Counted from the first letter of the stretch, positions 26,651-37,234 are shown. The stretch is DNA of 64,000 nucleotides from Sneathiella sp. HT1-7 (GCF_020731145.1 NZ_JAJFZN010000002.1:310001-374000), one strand, 5' to 3'. Translations and numbers: made by a program. The notes: generated by a model from the letters alone, not told the origin.

Positions 26651-26680
26651 AATAAGGCAAAATCATGGTTTTGCCTTATT
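26651..26680 (+). terminator. Perfect 12-bp hairpin after the GST-like gene
   Basis: AATAAGGCAAAA (26651-26662) and TTTTGCCTTATT (26669-26680) are perfect reverse complements with a 6-base loop, eight bases after the stop codon. The T-rich 3' arm resembles an intrinsic terminator, and its symmetry would let it work in either direction. Confidence 0.7.
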
Positions 26681-26793
26681 CCATGCCTATTTATCGTTAT
26701 CTGAGTGTCGAAAGCTGTTATGACGGTTGTGGATTTATTTAACGGGCAATGTTATGAAGCTGAAATGAAATCCCCAATTTTCCGGAGAGACCA

Positions 26794-27402
26794 TTGAATA
26801 AAAAATTTCGAGCGTTTGCTATCGGACTTGCTATTTTCGCCGTTGCTATGATGCAGAATTTGCAAGGGTCCTCTCTCGCGTATGCTCAATCAAAAATACC
26901 GGAAGCTGTTGTTGCGATCGTTGACATTACCCATGTTTTGCAAGTGTCCGAGCCCTCTAAAAAAGCCGAAGAAGATGTTAAGGCTCTATTGAAAACCAAA
27001 GTGGATGAACTGAATAAACGCGGTGATGACTTGCTTGCCGAGAAAGAGGCACTTGATAAGCAGCGGGCCATTCTGTCGCCGGATGCTTACCAGAAGAAAC
27101 TTTCGGAGCTTAATGTTCAGCGGCAAAACCTGCAGCGCGAATTCCAGGTCATTAACGGCAAAATGAACGAAGTGCTGGTCGGTATTCGCTTGCGCTTTCG
27201 TGAAATTATTGTGCGTCTCGCCGCAGATGTCAGCAAGGAAAAAGGCGTCAATCTCGGGATCGACAGAGCTAAAACCGTTTTCTTTAATCCAAGTATGGAT
27301 ATTACCGAGGAAGTATTAGCCCGGTTTAATAAAGCCAATCCAAAGGTTGATATCAAACTGGAAGATACGAAAGAGGGTGCGGCACCTGCTAAAAAGAACT
27401 GA
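26794..27402 (+). CDS. OmpH/Skp-family periplasmic chaperone
   Basis: A 202-aa protein with a signal peptide (~1-31, cleavage after LAYA) and the long amphipathic coiled-coil region of Skp (~55-135; KTKVDELNKRGDDLLAEKEALDKQRAILSP and following), which forms the tentacles that hold unfolded outer-membrane proteins. The start is a TTG at 26794: GGAGAG sits six bases upstream, and the only nearby upstream ATG (26765) is out of frame and soon stopped. Skp genes usually sit beside bamA and lpxD; here it stands alone, so it may be a second, diverged family member. Confidence 0.85.
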   Translation: MNKKFRAFAIGLAIFAVAMMQNLQGSSLAYAQSKIPEAVVAIVDITHVLQVSEPSKKAEEDVKALLKTKVDELNKRGDDLLAEKEALDKQRAILSPDAYQKKLSELNVQRQNLQREFQVINGKMNEVLVGIRLRFREIIVRLAADVSKEKGVNLGIDRAKTVFFNPSMDITEEVLARFNKANPKVDIKLEDTKEGAAPAKKN

Positions 27403-27404
27403 GC

Positions 27405-28370
27405 TTAGATCTTCGCAAGTAATTCTTCCTTCAATGCCTCATCGCAGAAGGCCGCGAGAATTGCATTTCGGGTGATCTGATTAAGGTCGCTCTCCGATAA
27501 GTGATAACTCTGGGCAGCTTCGTCATATTCATGACCGATGGATGTCGCGAAAAACGGCGGGTCATCCGAATTCAGTGTCACAACGCATCCGGCGTCCATC
27601 AAGGCCTTGAAGGGATGGCTGCTTCTGTCCCTAAAGAGGCCTGTGGCGACATTGCTTCCAGGACTCAGTTCAAGCGGAATTCTCCGATCCGCGATTTCCG
27701 CGATTAGCGCAATATCTTCAATGGCGCGTACTCCATGTCCGATGCGACTGATCGGCAGATTGTCCAAACTGGCGCGGATACTTTCCGGCCCGCCGAATTC
27801 TCCAGCATGCGTTGTTGTCTTAAACCCGGCTTTATTGGCGAGATTAAAGGCTGGTGCAAAGTCCTTTGGGTGAAATTGTGTCTCATCACCACCCATGCCG
27901 AACCCGACGACATAGGGGTGAGGGGTTGCAACAAAACGCTCTGCTACCTTGAGGGCTTTTTGGGCGCCTAAGTGCCGCACGCAGGTCACAATAATTCGCC
28001 CGACAATGTCGAATTCCCTCTGTGCATCATCTATACCGGCGGCAATGCCTTCCAGATGATCGGCATAGCTCATCCCGACTTCGGCAGCATGATCGGGGGA
28101 GGAAAACATCTCGACATAGATCGTGTCTTCCTGCGCACATCTTGCGAGATAGTCATAGGTAACCATCCGATAATCGTCCTTGGTCAGGATCGTCGCTGCT
28201 GCCTTGTCATAACAATCAAGGAAGTGCCAAAAATCATCCCAGGCATATTCAGACTCTGACTTGAATGTTGCCGGATCAATTTGCGCGCTATTCCTGGCCG
28301 CTAGCTGCCGGACAAGCGCAGGGGGCATAGTTCCTTCCAGATGAACATGGAGTTCTGCTTTCTTGACCAT
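27405..28370 (-). CDS. add: Adenosine deaminase
   Basis: A zinc-dependent amidohydrolase-fold enzyme of 321 aa that converts (deoxy)adenosine to (deoxy)inosine. Metal and catalytic residues are visible: HVHLEG (~8-13), THAGEFGG with the catalytic HAGE, ISRIGHGVRAIED, and NSDDPPFF with the Asp ligands. Adenine deaminases share much of this, but the deo context and the HAGE region favour adenosine deaminase. It is the last gene of the nucleoside operon; its ATG lies 2 bases after the deoB stop. Inosine produced feeds the PNP in the same operon. Confidence 0.9.
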   Translation of the reverse strand: MVKKAELHVHLEGTMPPALVRQLAARNSAQIDPATFKSESEYAWDDFWHFLDCYDKAAATILTKDDYRMVTYDYLARCAQEDTIYVEMFSSPDHAAEVGMSYADHLEGIAAGIDDAQREFDIVGRIIVTCVRHLGAQKALKVAERFVATPHPYVVGFGMGGDETQFHPKDFAPAFNLANKAGFKTTTHAGEFGGPESIRASLDNLPISRIGHGVRAIEDIALIAEIADRRIPLELSPGSNVATGLFRDRSSHPFKALMDAGCVVTLNSDDPPFFATSIGHEYDEAAQSYHLSESDLNQITRNAILAAFCDEALKEELLAKI

Positions 28371-28372
28371 GG

Positions 28373-29575
28373 TTAGTTCAGAAAGCTTTTGCCGTGCGCA
28401 AGCGGAGGCAAACCGAGATGCTGGGCGATCGATTGGCCGATATCGGAAAAGCTGTCTCGCTCTCCAATAGATCGTCCCTGAATGCCTTTTCCGAAGGCAA
28501 TGATAGGGACAGCCTCACGTGTGTGATCCGTTCCCGGCCATGTTGGATCGCAGCCATGATCAGCCGTAAGGATCGCTATATCGCCCTCCTTAAGGGCTGT
28601 GTGTAGTTCCGGTAACCGGGCATCAAATTCCTCCAATGCGCGGGCATAACCAGCAATATCCCGTCGATGACCAAAGGATTGGTCAAAATCGACAAGGTTT
28701 GTAAAAATAAGGCTGCCATCTTTGGCACGCGCCATGGCGTCAATCGTTGCATCCATCAGTGCCATATTCCCGGCTGCCTTGACAATTTCACCGGTACCTT
28801 GATGGGCAAAAATATCACCAATTTTCCCGATGGATATAACCTGTCGACCTGTTTCTATCAGTTTATCAAGAAGGGTCGGTTCAGGCGGGGGCACGGCAAG
28901 GTCTTTCCGGTTCGCTGTCCGCGTGAAATTTCCATTTTCACCGACAAAGGGTCGGGCGATTACGCGGCCGATCTCCAGCGGATCAACCAGCTCGCGGGCA
29001 ATGTCACAAAGCGCGTAGAGGCGATCGAGGCCGAAAGTTTCTTCATGCGCAGCGATTTGAAAGACGCTGTCTGCGGAAGTATAAACAATGGGCTTGCCAC
29101 TTTTCATATGTTCATCGCCGAGTTCCGCAATGATCTCCGTGCCAGACGCATGGCAGTTGCCAAGGATGCCGGGTAGTTTTCCTTGTTCGATCAGGGCATT
29201 CGTCAAGTCGTTCGGAAAACAGGGGATGGTTCTCGGGAAATAGCCCCAGTCGAAAAAGACCGGCACGCCGGCCATTTCCCAATGCCCGGACGGTGTATCC
29301 TTGCCCTTACTCATTTCTTGCGCGACACCATGAAGGCCTTCGAAATTATTTGTCCCGCTGGGTGTGTCAACATAGTCATCATGTGCGGCGAACAAGCCGA
29401 GTTTACGCAAATTCGGCAAGTGAAGGGGCCCCGACCGCTCAGTGGAATTTGCGCGGCCCGCCGCGGCGGCTTCGATGATATGACCGAAAGTATCCGCGCC
29501 GATATCGCCAAAAGCTTCCGCGTCATGGGCGGCACCGAGGCCAAAGCTATCCAGTACGATCAATATGGCGCGCAT
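28373..29575 (-). CDS. deoB: Phosphopentomutase
   Basis: An alkaline-phosphatase-superfamily enzyme of 400 aa that interconverts (deoxy)ribose 1-phosphate and 5-phosphate. The N-terminus [19 protein letters not shown] carries a Mn2+-binding Asp, [13 protein letters not shown] holds the phosphorylated Thr, and [19 protein letters not shown] carries the other metal ligands. It starts directly after the deoA stop (TAA ATG), which indicates translational coupling. It links the phosphorylases (deoA, PNP) to deoC. Confidence 0.97.
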   Translation of the reverse strand: MRAILIVLDSFGLGAAHDAEAFGDIGADTFGHIIEAAAAGRANSTERSGPLHLPNLRKLGLFAAHDDYVDTPSGTNNFEGLHGVAQEMSKGKDTPSGHWEMAGVPVFFDWGYFPRTIPCFPNDLTNALIEQGKLPGILGNCHASGTEIIAELGDEHMKSGKPIVYTSADSVFQIAAHEETFGLDRLYALCDIARELVDPLEIGRVIARPFVGENGNFTRTANRKDLAVPPPEPTLLDKLIETGRQVISIGKIGDIFAHQGTGEIVKAAGNMALMDATIDAMARAKDGSLIFTNLVDFDQSFGHRRDIAGYARALEEFDARLPELHTALKEGDIAILTADHGCDPTWPGTDHTREAVPIIAFGKGIQGRSIGERDSFSDIGQSIAQHLGLPPLAHGKSFLN

Positions 29576-30922
29576 TTATATATCCTCCCTGGTGAGGCGG
29601 GTTCGCACGGCGGGGGAGATCGCAGGTGGCTCCTCTGCCAATGTAATGGCGTTGAGGATACGTTTCTCCGCCCGCGCCGCATCAGCATCATTCCGGGCGA
29701 TAATCGTCGCGATCGGGTTTTGTGGGCCAAGTTTAGCACCCAGGCCGACAATATTGGTAAGGCCGACGCCATAGTCAATTTTATCCGAAGCCTTATGCCG
29801 CCCACCGCCAAGGTCCATCACGGCGACCCCCATCTCCCGGACATTCATGACACCGAGATAGCCGCGCTTCGGTGCGATCACGTCTTGTCGGACCGGCGCG
29901 AGCGGGAGATGTTCCTCCATATTTGTCATCAAGTCCTTCGGTCCGCCAAGCGCGACAATCATCTGGGCGAATTTTTCGGCGGCGGTGCCGCTGCCCAACG
30001 CACCCCTGACCGCATGTGGTGCCGTCGCTTCATCGGCGATTCCCGCGATAACCAGCATTTCCGCAGCTAGTGCCAGCACCACATCGAGGAGACGCTGATC
30101 AACATTCCGACCCATCAGGAAATCAATCGTTTCCCTCACCTCAATTGAGTTTCCAGCCGTTCTGCCAAGTACCTCATTCATATCGGTCAGCAGGGCGGAT
30201 GTCCTAAGCCCGGCACCGTTTGCAACCGCAACAATGCTGCGGGCAAGCTCTGTCGCATCGCCGTAGTCCTCCTTGAACGCGCCGGAGCCGAATTTTACAT
30301 CCATCACCAGTGCATCCAGCCCTGCCGCGAGCTTCTTGGACAGGATCGACGCCGTGATCAGCGGGATGGATTCCACCGTCGCTGTAACATCGCGGATCGC
30401 GTAAAACCGCTTGTCGGCGGGGGCGAGATCATCTGTTTGGCCGATGATGGCGCAGCCGATATTCTTGACAATCTTGGTCAGCAAGTCCCGATCGGGTGCA
30501 GTATTGTAGCCCGGCACGCTATCGAGTTTGTCGAGGGTTCCGCCCGTATGGCCAAGGCCCCGTCCGGAGATCATCGGAACAGCACCACCGCAAGCCGCGA
30601 CAATTGGCGCAAGCATCAGGCTCACCTTGTCACCGACACCCCCGGTGGAATGTTTGTCAACGACAGGCCGACCAAGATCGGCCTTCGACCAGTCCATCAC
30701 ATGGCCGGAGTGAACCATGGCGCGGGTGAGGGCAACGCGTTCTTCCATGCTCATGCCCTGAAAGAAAATGGCCATGGCGAAGGCCGCAATCTGTCCTTCA
30801 GAAATGGAACTATCCGTGAGGCCCCGCACCATGAACATGATTTCCTCCTCGCTCAGGGGCGCGCCGTCGCGTTTCCGGCGGATAATCTCCTGCGGGAAAA
30901 ATTCAGCCGTTTTATTCGCCAT
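29576..30922 (-). CDS. deoA: Thymidine phosphorylase
   Basis: A 448-aa pyrimidine nucleoside phosphorylase that splits thymidine or deoxyuridine with phosphate to the base and deoxyribose 1-phosphate. It opens [20 protein letters not shown] and carries the family signature [20 protein letters not shown] (~110-130) and the [10 protein letters not shown] phosphate-binding loop (~84-93). The frame is open a further 31 codons upstream, inside the preceding gene, but the ATG at 30922 matches the family start. It overlaps the 3' end of the dehydrogenase gene by 11 bases. Length is normal for the family. Confidence 0.96.
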   Translation of the reverse strand: MANKTAEFFPQEIIRRKRDGAPLSEEEIMFMVRGLTDSSISEGQIAAFAMAIFFQGMSMEERVALTRAMVHSGHVMDWSKADLGRPVVDKHSTGGVGDKVSLMLAPIVAACGGAVPMISGRGLGHTGGTLDKLDSVPGYNTAPDRDLLTKIVKNIGCAIIGQTDDLAPADKRFYAIRDVTATVESIPLITASILSKKLAAGLDALVMDVKFGSGAFKEDYGDATELARSIVAVANGAGLRTSALLTDMNEVLGRTAGNSIEVRETIDFLMGRNVDQRLLDVVLALAAEMLVIAGIADEATAPHAVRGALGSGTAAEKFAQMIVALGGPKDLMTNMEEHLPLAPVRQDVIAPKRGYLGVMNVREMGVAVMDLGGGRHKASDKIDYGVGLTNIVGLGAKLGPQNPIATIIARNDADAARAEKRILNAITLAEEPPAISPAVRTRLTREDI

Positions 30923-33293
30923 AGGGGATCCAGATATTCTTGATTTGCGTTGCCTGACGCAGGAACTCGCGGCCTTCACCCTGCGCGATGTCGAACCAGT
31001 CCCGTGCCTTTCCATTATTGACCCAGGTGCGCTTCATATTTCCGATCGAGGCGGCTTCGACAAGCCGGCTACCATCTGTCGGGCCGAAATACCAGACCGA
31101 TTTCACATCATCATGCTCTGCGAGCGTTTTCGCAAGACTATCGCGCGGTCCCGTGATGATATTCATCGCGCCCGCAGGCATGTCGGACGTTTCCAGTACC
31201 TGATAGAAGTCCGTGGCCGTGAGCGGATGCCGTTCCGATGCGATCAGGACGATGCGATTGCCCATGGCAAGGGCAGGGGCCGCAAGAGAAACCATGGAGA
31301 GAAGCGGGTTGTCATCCGGGCAGACGATGCCCATCGTCCCGATGGGTTCCTTCATGGCCAGGGTCACCCCGCGCATGGGCGGAGAATGAACGGCACTTTC
31401 ATATTTATCTGTCCAGGCACCATAGGAAAAGAGCCGCTGGATCGTGGCATCGACTTCGGCTTGCGCCTTTTTCGTGCTGACGCCTGTCAAGACTTTGAGA
31501 CGGTCCGCTAATTCCGATTTCCGAATGTCGAGATTTTCCGCGAGATAGTAGAGCACCTGTGCGCGGTTATGACTGCTCGCCTTGGTCCAGCCGGTCGCCT
31601 TGCGCGCGGCCTCGACGGCATTACGGATATCCTTGCGGTTGCCTTCACCGACCTCGCCAATTTTCTCGCCCTTCGCGGAGAAGACCGGCATGCTGTAGCC
31701 CGAATCCGGCCGGGCCTGCTTGCCGCCGATATAGAGCTTTGGCGTGCGGTCAAGATTGGCGAGGGATGCGTTGCTCTCGTCTTCTTGTGGTGTCGGAGAT
31801 TTTAATTCCTTATAAAGTGGCAGTTTGGAGAGAAACTTTGGTTTCAATACCTCCATCATGCCTTCGTGGCCGCCTTCGCGTCCATAACCCGATTCCCGGT
31901 TTCCGCCAAAGCCGCAGGCCGCATCAAACTGGTTTGTTGAATTTACCCAGACAACGCCGCAATCAAGTTTTGGCGCAATATCAAGCGCGAGATTTATGTT
32001 CTCGCTCCAGACGGAAGCAGCGAGCCCGTAGCGTGTGTTATTGGCAATTGCGACGGCCTCATCCGGTGTGCGGAAGGTCATGGAGACGATCACGGGGCCG
32101 AATATTTCTTCTTGCGCAACCGTTGCGGCCGGAGCGACATCACTGATCAGTGTCGGAGGATAGAAGCTGCCGTCTTTCGGCATATCGCATTTCGGTTGCC
32201 AGACGCTGCCTTCATTCTCGCCTTTTTTGACGAGCTTTGTGATGATCGCGAGTTGTGCTGGATCGACAATCGCGCCCATATCGATGGATTTATCGAGCGG
32301 ATCGCCAATGCGCAATGTTTCCATCCTTTGCCGGAGCTTTGCGATCATTTTCTCGGCGATGCCTTCCTGCAACAACAGGCGCGACCCGGCGCAGCAGACC
32401 TGCCCCTGATTGAACCAGATGGCATCAACAACACCTTCAACGGCACTGTCGAGATCCGCATCCTCGAACACGATAAAGGGTGATTTTCCACCAAGCTCCA
32501 GCGTGAGATGCTTGCCGCTTCCGGCGGTAGCGGCGCGGATCAGCCGGCCCACCTCAGTCGACCCGGTAAAGGCGATTTTGTCGATATCGGGATGTTTGAC
32601 GAGGGCTTCACCGGTTGCGCCATCGCCGGTCACGATATTGACGACGCCATCGGGAAGGCCGACGTCTTTACAGATCTCGGCAAAGCACAGTGCGGTAAGG
32701 GACGTATATTCCGCCGGTTTCAGGATAACCGTATTGCCCGCCGCAATAGCCGGCGCAATTTTCCAGGCGAGCATGAGCAGCGGGAAGTTCCATGGGATAA
32801 TCTGCCCGATCACGCCAATGGGCTCAAATTCAGCGAATTCCTGATCCTGTAATTGTGCCCATCCGGCATGGTGATAGAAATGTCTTGCGACGAGCGGGAT
32901 ATCGATATCGCGGGTTTCGCGAACGGGCTTTCCATTATCAAGCGTTTCAAGCACAGCCAGCAGGCGGGAATTGCGTTGGAGTGCGCGGGCGAGGGCATAG
33001 AGATAGCGCGCGCGGGCGGGTCCGCCAATGTTGGTCCAGCCTTTTTGTGCTGCACGGGCCGCAGAAACGGCGGCCTCTATATCTTTCGCATTGCCAGCGG
33101 CTATTTTCGCGAGTGGCTTACCGGTCGCCGGATTACGGCTCTCGAACCATTTCTTGGATGATGGCTTGACCCAGTCACCGTTGATAAAATGATCGAACTT
33201 ACCCTTTCGCGCCGCAATCCATTGAAGCGCGGTCTCGCTGCTTTCTGGCGCCGGCCCGTAGTCTATTTTGTCGAATATTTCTGCAATGCTCAT
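30912..33293 (-). CDS. Two-domain aldehyde dehydrogenase, ALDH16-like
   Basis: A 793-aa protein made of two ALDH modules. The first (~1-480) is complete, with Glu in LELGGKSP, the catalytic Cys in [12 protein letters not shown] and NAD-binding GSTEVG. The second (~510-790) keeps the fold ([30 protein letters not shown]) but ends VNNGKARDW where the catalytic Cys region should be, so it appears non-catalytic. This matches bacterial ALDH16 proteins, in which the second module is structural. The gene is inside the deo operon directly after deoC, which releases acetaldehyde; oxidation of that acetaldehyde to acetate is the obvious inferred role. It ends 11 bases into deoA. Confidence 0.92.
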   Translation of the reverse strand: MSIAEIFDKIDYGPAPESSETALQWIAARKGKFDHFINGDWVKPSSKKWFESRNPATGKPLAKIAAGNAKDIEAAVSAARAAQKGWTNIGGPARARYLYALARALQRNSRLLAVLETLDNGKPVRETRDIDIPLVARHFYHHAGWAQLQDQEFAEFEPIGVIGQIIPWNFPLLMLAWKIAPAIAAGNTVILKPAEYTSLTALCFAEICKDVGLPDGVVNIVTGDGATGEALVKHPDIDKIAFTGSTEVGRLIRAATAGSGKHLTLELGGKSPFIVFEDADLDSAVEGVVDAIWFNQGQVCCAGSRLLLQEGIAEKMIAKLRQRMETLRIGDPLDKSIDMGAIVDPAQLAIITKLVKKGENEGSVWQPKCDMPKDGSFYPPTLISDVAPAATVAQEEIFGPVIVSMTFRTPDEAVAIANNTRYGLAASVWSENINLALDIAPKLDCGVVWVNSTNQFDAACGFGGNRESGYGREGGHEGMMEVLKPKFLSKLPLYKELKSPTPQEDESNASLANLDRTPKLYIGGKQARPDSGYSMPVFSAKGEKIGEVGEGNRKDIRNAVEAARKATGWTKASSHNRAQVLYYLAENLDIRKSELADRLKVLTGVSTKKAQAEVDATIQRLFSYGAWTDKYESAVHSPPMRGVTLAMKEPIGTMGIVCPDDNPLLSMVSLAAPALAMGNRIVLIASERHPLTATDFYQVLETSDMPAGAMNIITGPRDSLAKTLAEHDDVKSVWYFGPTDGSRLVEAASIGNMKRTWVNNGKARDWFDIAQGEGREFLRQATQIKNIWIPYGE

Positions 33294-33302
33294 GGTTTTC
33301 CC

Positions 33303-34289
33303 TCAGGCCATTGGATGGCGGAAATCGGCGGAATAGCGCCCGGTGACGAAATGCTCCAACTGGCGCTCAATATCGCCTAAAAGGCTGGAGGCACCGATGC
33401 GAAAGAGGTCCGGCTCCAGCCAGTCTGTGCCCAGCTCTTCTTTCATCATGATCTGGTAGTTCAGCACATCCTTTGCCGTGCTGATTCCGCCCGCCGGTTT
33501 ATAGCCAACCTTATGCCCCGTCATGTCAAGATATTCGCGGATCATCCGCAGCATAACGAGGGTGACGGGAAGGGTGGCATTCACGGTTTCTTTTCCCGTC
33601 GACGTCTTGATGAAATCCGCTCCCGCCATCATTGCGACCATGCTGGCTTTTGCAACATTGCGAAGGGTGGAAATATCGCCTGTACCTAGGATGGCCTTCA
33701 TATGTGCTTTCCCCGATGCTGCGCGGAAGGTCTTCACTTCATTATAAAGGGCCTGCCAGTTGCCAGTCAGCACATGGCCGCGGGTGATGACGATATCAAT
33801 TTCCTGCGCGCCCGCCGCGACAGAAGCTTCAATCTCCTTGACCCTGAGGTCAAACGGACTGAGGCCTGCGGGAAATCCGGTCGAGACGGCGGCAACCGGA
33901 ATATTGGATCCCTTCAGTGCCTCCACCGCCGTTTCGACCATGCTGTGATAGACGCAAACGGCACCGGTTGTGACACTGCGATCCGCCATTCCCATGGCGT
34001 TCAGAATATCCGCGCGGACGGGCTGGCGCGCTTTGGCGCAGAGGCGCTTGACGCGACCGGGTGTGTCATCTCCGCTCAACGTCGTGAGGTCGATGCAGGT
34101 CAGGGCCTTCAAAAGCCAGGCGGCCTGATAGTCTTTTTTAACAGTGCGCCGACCGGGCAGGGTGGTGGCGCGGCGCTCCACCGCGCTTAAATTCACGCGA
34201 ATTCTGTCCAGCACGTCCAGATCGAGCGGCATGCCGGGATTGCGCGCATGGCCTTCTGCGGCCGGTTTCAACGGGCTAATGGACGCCAT
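33303..34289 (-). CDS. deoC: Deoxyribose-phosphate aldolase
   Basis: A class I aldolase of 328 aa that cleaves 2-deoxyribose 5-phosphate to glyceraldehyde 3-phosphate and acetaldehyde. The Schiff-base Lys is in GADFIKTSTGK, the second Lys in VGYKPAGGIS, and IDIVITRGHVLTG carries the conserved Asp region. It has about 60 more residues at the N-terminus than the shortest bacterial DeoC proteins, as in the longer DeoC subgroup shared with eukaryotes. Its start overlaps the PNP gene by 14 bases. Confidence 0.95.
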   Translation of the reverse strand: MASISPLKPAAEGHARNPGMPLDLDVLDRIRVNLSAVERRATTLPGRRTVKKDYQAAWLLKALTCIDLTTLSGDDTPGRVKRLCAKARQPVRADILNAMGMADRSVTTGAVCVYHSMVETAVEALKGSNIPVAAVSTGFPAGLSPFDLRVKEIEASVAAGAQEIDIVITRGHVLTGNWQALYNEVKTFRAASGKAHMKAILGTGDISTLRNVAKASMVAMMAGADFIKTSTGKETVNATLPVTLVMLRMIREYLDMTGHKVGYKPAGGISTAKDVLNYQIMMKEELGTDWLEPDLFRIGASSLLGDIERQLEHFVTGRYSADFRHPMA

Positions 34290-35142
34290 TTTCCGTACTC
34301 CGAATATGAGCTTTCAACAGCTCCCGTTTCAGGGTTTCCAAAAAGACGATGACTAGGCTTTCAAGGTCCGCTGCGGCAATCTTCGCGCTTTCCAGTGTTT
34401 GTTTATGGCTGAGCTGGGTCTTGCTCATCCCGGCGGCAAGGTTTGTAATATTGGAGATTGCCGCAACGCGCAGGCCACAATGTCGCGCGACGAGCACTTC
34501 CGGTGTGGTGGACATACCAACAGCATCGGGACCAAGCGCCTTGAAAGCCCTGATCTCCGCCGGGGTTTCGAAATTGGGGCCAAGATAATGCAGATAGACG
34601 CCTTCATGCAGCGTGATGCCGAGTTCCTTCGCAACGGCCGCGAGGTGCTGACGCAGGGTCGGGTCGTAGGCATCTTCCATCGAGAAGAAACGCGAACCGA
34701 AGGCGTCATCGTTCGGCCCGACCAGCGGATTGAGGCCCGTAGCATTGATATGATCGCTGATCATCATCAGGCTACCCGGCCCCATTTTCTTTTTAAAGCT
34801 GCCCGCCGCGTTGGTGAGCAGCAGGATATCAATACCGAGAAGTTTCAGCATTCGAACGGGGAGCGCGAGGTCTTGTGGATTGACGCCTTCATAATAATGA
34901 ACGCGGCCCTGCATACAGGCGATGGGCATTCCGCCAAGACGCCCAAGAATAAGCCGTCCCGCATGCCCCTCTACCGAGGACATTGGAAAGTCCGGGATCG
35001 TCTCATAATCGATGCTGGCGACCGTCTCGATTTTTTCCGCCAGTTCGCCCAGCCCGGAGCCGAGCACAATGCCGACTCGGGGAGTAAATCCCGGCGCTGC
35101 ATTCTGAACGAAGTCGGCGGCTTTATGCGGATCAAGCGTCAT
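34276..35142 (-). CDS. Purine nucleoside phosphorylase (trimeric type)
   Basis: A 288-aa trimeric-type PNP. Motifs are the phosphate loop GIVLGSGLGEL (~23-33), GRVHYYEG, TNAAGSF, MSTTPEVLVARH and the base-binding NITNLAAG with its Asn, which points to 6-oxopurine nucleosides (inosine, guanosine). It cleaves them to base and (deoxy)ribose 1-phosphate. Its ATG overlaps the permease stop by one base, linking import and catabolism. The add product (inosine) would be its substrate; hypoxanthine and guanine would pass to phosphoribosyltransferases elsewhere. Confidence 0.94.
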   Translation of the reverse strand: MTLDPHKAADFVQNAAPGFTPRVGIVLGSGLGELAEKIETVASIDYETIPDFPMSSVEGHAGRLILGRLGGMPIACMQGRVHYYEGVNPQDLALPVRMLKLLGIDILLLTNAAGSFKKKMGPGSLMMISDHINATGLNPLVGPNDDAFGSRFFSMEDAYDPTLRQHLAAVAKELGITLHEGVYLHYLGPNFETPAEIRAFKALGPDAVGMSTTPEVLVARHCGLRVAAISNITNLAAGMSKTQLSHKQTLESAKIAAADLESLVIVFLETLKRELLKAHIRSTENGVH

Positions 35143-36116
35143 TATTTTTCCTTAATATAGGGCACACCAATGGATTTCGGCGGGTTAGCCTTTCCAACAA
35201 AGCCCGCAAGCAGCAATACAGTGAGTATATAGGGGAGCGCCTGGATAAACTGAACAGGAATAACTCCAACGATGGGCAATTCTACCCCTTGCAGGCGGGC
35301 CTGTACCGCATCGGTAAAGGCAAAAAGCAGGCAGGCAAATAAAGTAGGGACTGGTCTCCATTTGCCAAAAATAAGCGCGGCGAGGGCGAGATAGCCTTTC
35401 CCGGCGGTCATGTCACGAATAAAGCCGGCGCCATGGGCGGTTGAAAGATAGGTGCCTGCGATGCCGCAAAGAAAACCGGTCATGATCAGCGCTTTATAGC
35501 GCAGCCAGTCAACGGATATTCCCGCTGTATCCACTGCATGGGGGTTTTCGCCAACAGCGCGAACACGCAGGCCGAAGCGGGTCTTATACATGATCCAAGC
35601 GCAGATCGGTACGGAGGCAGCGGCCAGATAGACAATGATATTATGGTTCGAAATCAGCTCCGAATAGATATATCCGATAATCGGAATATCATGGGCCGCT
35701 TCCGCAAAGGGCAGGGTGATTGGCTTGAAACGCGCATCGCCGCCAAGATGTGGCGTCTGCCCGCCCATGCTGAACCAGGCGTACCCAAGTGTTGGCGTCA
35801 GTCCGGCAACGACGATATTAATGGCCATGCCGGACACGACCTGATTTCCCTTGTGGGTGACACAGGCATAGGCGTGCAACAGCGAGAGCGCAATCGAAGC
35901 CAGAATACCAGCTCCAAGGCCAATCCAGGCGGAGCCCGATACGGCGGCAACGGCGGCGGCGGAGAAGGCCGCGCCCAGCATTTTGCCTTCAAGGCCGATA
36001 TCGACGACACCGGCGCGTTCAGAAAACATTCCGGCAAGGGCCGCGAGGACGAGGGGGGTGGCCACCCGAAATGTCGCATCTAGCAGAAGGATGATGGTCT
36101 GGAATGTTTCCATCAA
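35142..36116 (-). CDS. Nucleoside ABC transporter permease (BMP-type, second permease)
   Basis: A 324-aa inner-membrane permease of the BPD_transp_2 family (RbsC/LivH-like), with about 8-9 hydrophobic segments and the family signature FSERAGVVDIGLEGKMLGAAFSAA (~28-51). A conserved loop, VRAVGENPHAVDTAGISVDWLR (~212-233), faces the ATPase. With the BMP-type binding protein and the neighbouring permease and ATPase it forms a purine/pyrimidine nucleoside importer resembling NupNOPQ and PnrABCDE. The gene overlaps the previous permease by 4 bases (ATGA). Confidence 0.93.
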   Translation of the reverse strand: MMETFQTIILLLDATFRVATPLVLAALAGMFSERAGVVDIGLEGKMLGAAFSAAAVAAVSGSAWIGLGAGILASIALSLLHAYACVTHKGNQVVSGMAINIVVAGLTPTLGYAWFSMGGQTPHLGGDARFKPITLPFAEAAHDIPIIGYIYSELISNHNIIVYLAAASVPICAWIMYKTRFGLRVRAVGENPHAVDTAGISVDWLRYKALIMTGFLCGIAGTYLSTAHGAGFIRDMTAGKGYLALAALIFGKWRPVPTLFACLLFAFTDAVQARLQGVELPIVGVIPVQFIQALPYILTVLLLAGFVGKANPPKSIGVPYIKEK

Positions 36117-37234
36117 CTTGCCCCCATCGTCTGGACTCGCGCAAATCGGCGATAGGCAGCCTCAATCTTCGGGCGGAACATATGCTCAAGCGCACCGGAA
36201 AAAAGGATAATCAGTCCCTGAATGACGATCACCATTTCCTTATTTATTGATCTCATTTCAAACGCCAGTTCTGATCCGCCCTGATACAGGGCCCCGAAAA
36301 GCAGTGCTGCGAGGAAAATACCAATGGGATGATTGCGCCCCATCAGCGCGACGGCAATTCCGACAAAGCCATAGCCCCCGGTGAAATCCAGAATAAGACG
36401 ATGTTGCACTCCCTGAAGTTCGTTAATCCCGACAAAGCCGGCAAGGCCGCCCGAAATCATCATGGCGATGATAATGTTCTTCGAGGGGGATATACCGGAG
36501 TAACGGGCGGCGGCCTCATTCTGTCCGACGACGCGAATTTCATAACCCCACCTTGTATGCCAGACCAGAAAGTAGAAACCGGCACTCAACACAAGCGCAT
36601 AGATAAAAGAGATATTGAGCGGTGTGTTCGGCATCGCAATGAAGTCATGAAAATAGGGCAGCCAGGTTGTCTCGATGAACGGTCGGCTTTCCGGCGATTG
36701 GCCATTCGGATCGATGAGAATATCAACCAGCAAATAGGTCAGGATTGAAGCGGCAATAAAGTTGAACATGATCGTCGTGATCACGATATGGCTTCCGCGC
36801 TTGGCCTGAAGATACGCAGGGATATAAGCCCATGCCGCACCGAAGATGGCCGCGGCAATCATTGCAAGTGGTATGATTATCCAGATCGGCAGATTGTCAA
36901 AATATAGACAGACGAGACTGACCCCTATACCGCCAAGGGCGGCCTGCCCTTCCGCGCCGATATTAAAGAGGCCGCAATGAAAGGCGATGGCTACGGCCAG
37001 ACCGGTAAAAATGAAATTGGTCGTATAATAGAGCGTATAGCCAATCGCCTCCGGGTAGCCGAATGCGCCATATATCAATACTTTCAGCGCTTCGAGAGGG
37101 TTGTCCCCGATAATTAGAATCACAATCCCTGAAATCAGAAGGGCCGCAAGCAGATTAACGAACGGGATCAACGCATAGCTTACCCATCCGGGAATTTTAA
37201 GGGTCGCACCGAATTTGACTTGCTCCTCTGCCAT
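36113..37234 (-). CDS. Nucleoside ABC transporter permease (BMP-type, first permease)
   Basis: A 373-aa integral membrane protein of the same BPD_transp_2 family. The motif HCGLFNIGAEGQAALGGIG (~85-103) corresponds to the signature in the partner permease, and VVGQNEAAARYSGISPSKN (~235-253) is the ATPase-facing loop. It has about 9-10 hydrophobic stretches. It pairs with the permease encoded at 35142-36116. Its start overlaps the stop of the ATPase gene, showing translational coupling. Confidence 0.93.
   Translation of the reverse strand: MAEEQVKFGATLKIPGWVSYALIPFVNLLAALLISGIVILIIGDNPLEALKVLIYGAFGYPEAIGYTLYYTTNFIFTGLAVAIAFHCGLFNIGAEGQAALGGIGVSLVCLYFDNLPIWIIIPLAMIAAAIFGAAWAYIPAYLQAKRGSHIVITTIMFNFIAASILTYLLVDILIDPNGQSPESRPFIETTWLPYFHDFIAMPNTPLNISFIYALVLSAGFYFLVWHTRWGYEIRVVGQNEAAARYSGISPSKNIIIAMMISGGLAGFVGINELQGVQHRLILDFTGGYGFVGIAVALMGRNHPIGIFLAALLFGALYQGGSELAFEMRSINKEMVIVIQGLIILFSGALEHMFRPKIEAAYRRFARVQTMGAS

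Noticed and set aside
29576-31015. Longer deoA start at 31015
   Set aside because: The extra 31 codons lie inside the dehydrogenase gene and do not resemble the DeoA N-terminus.
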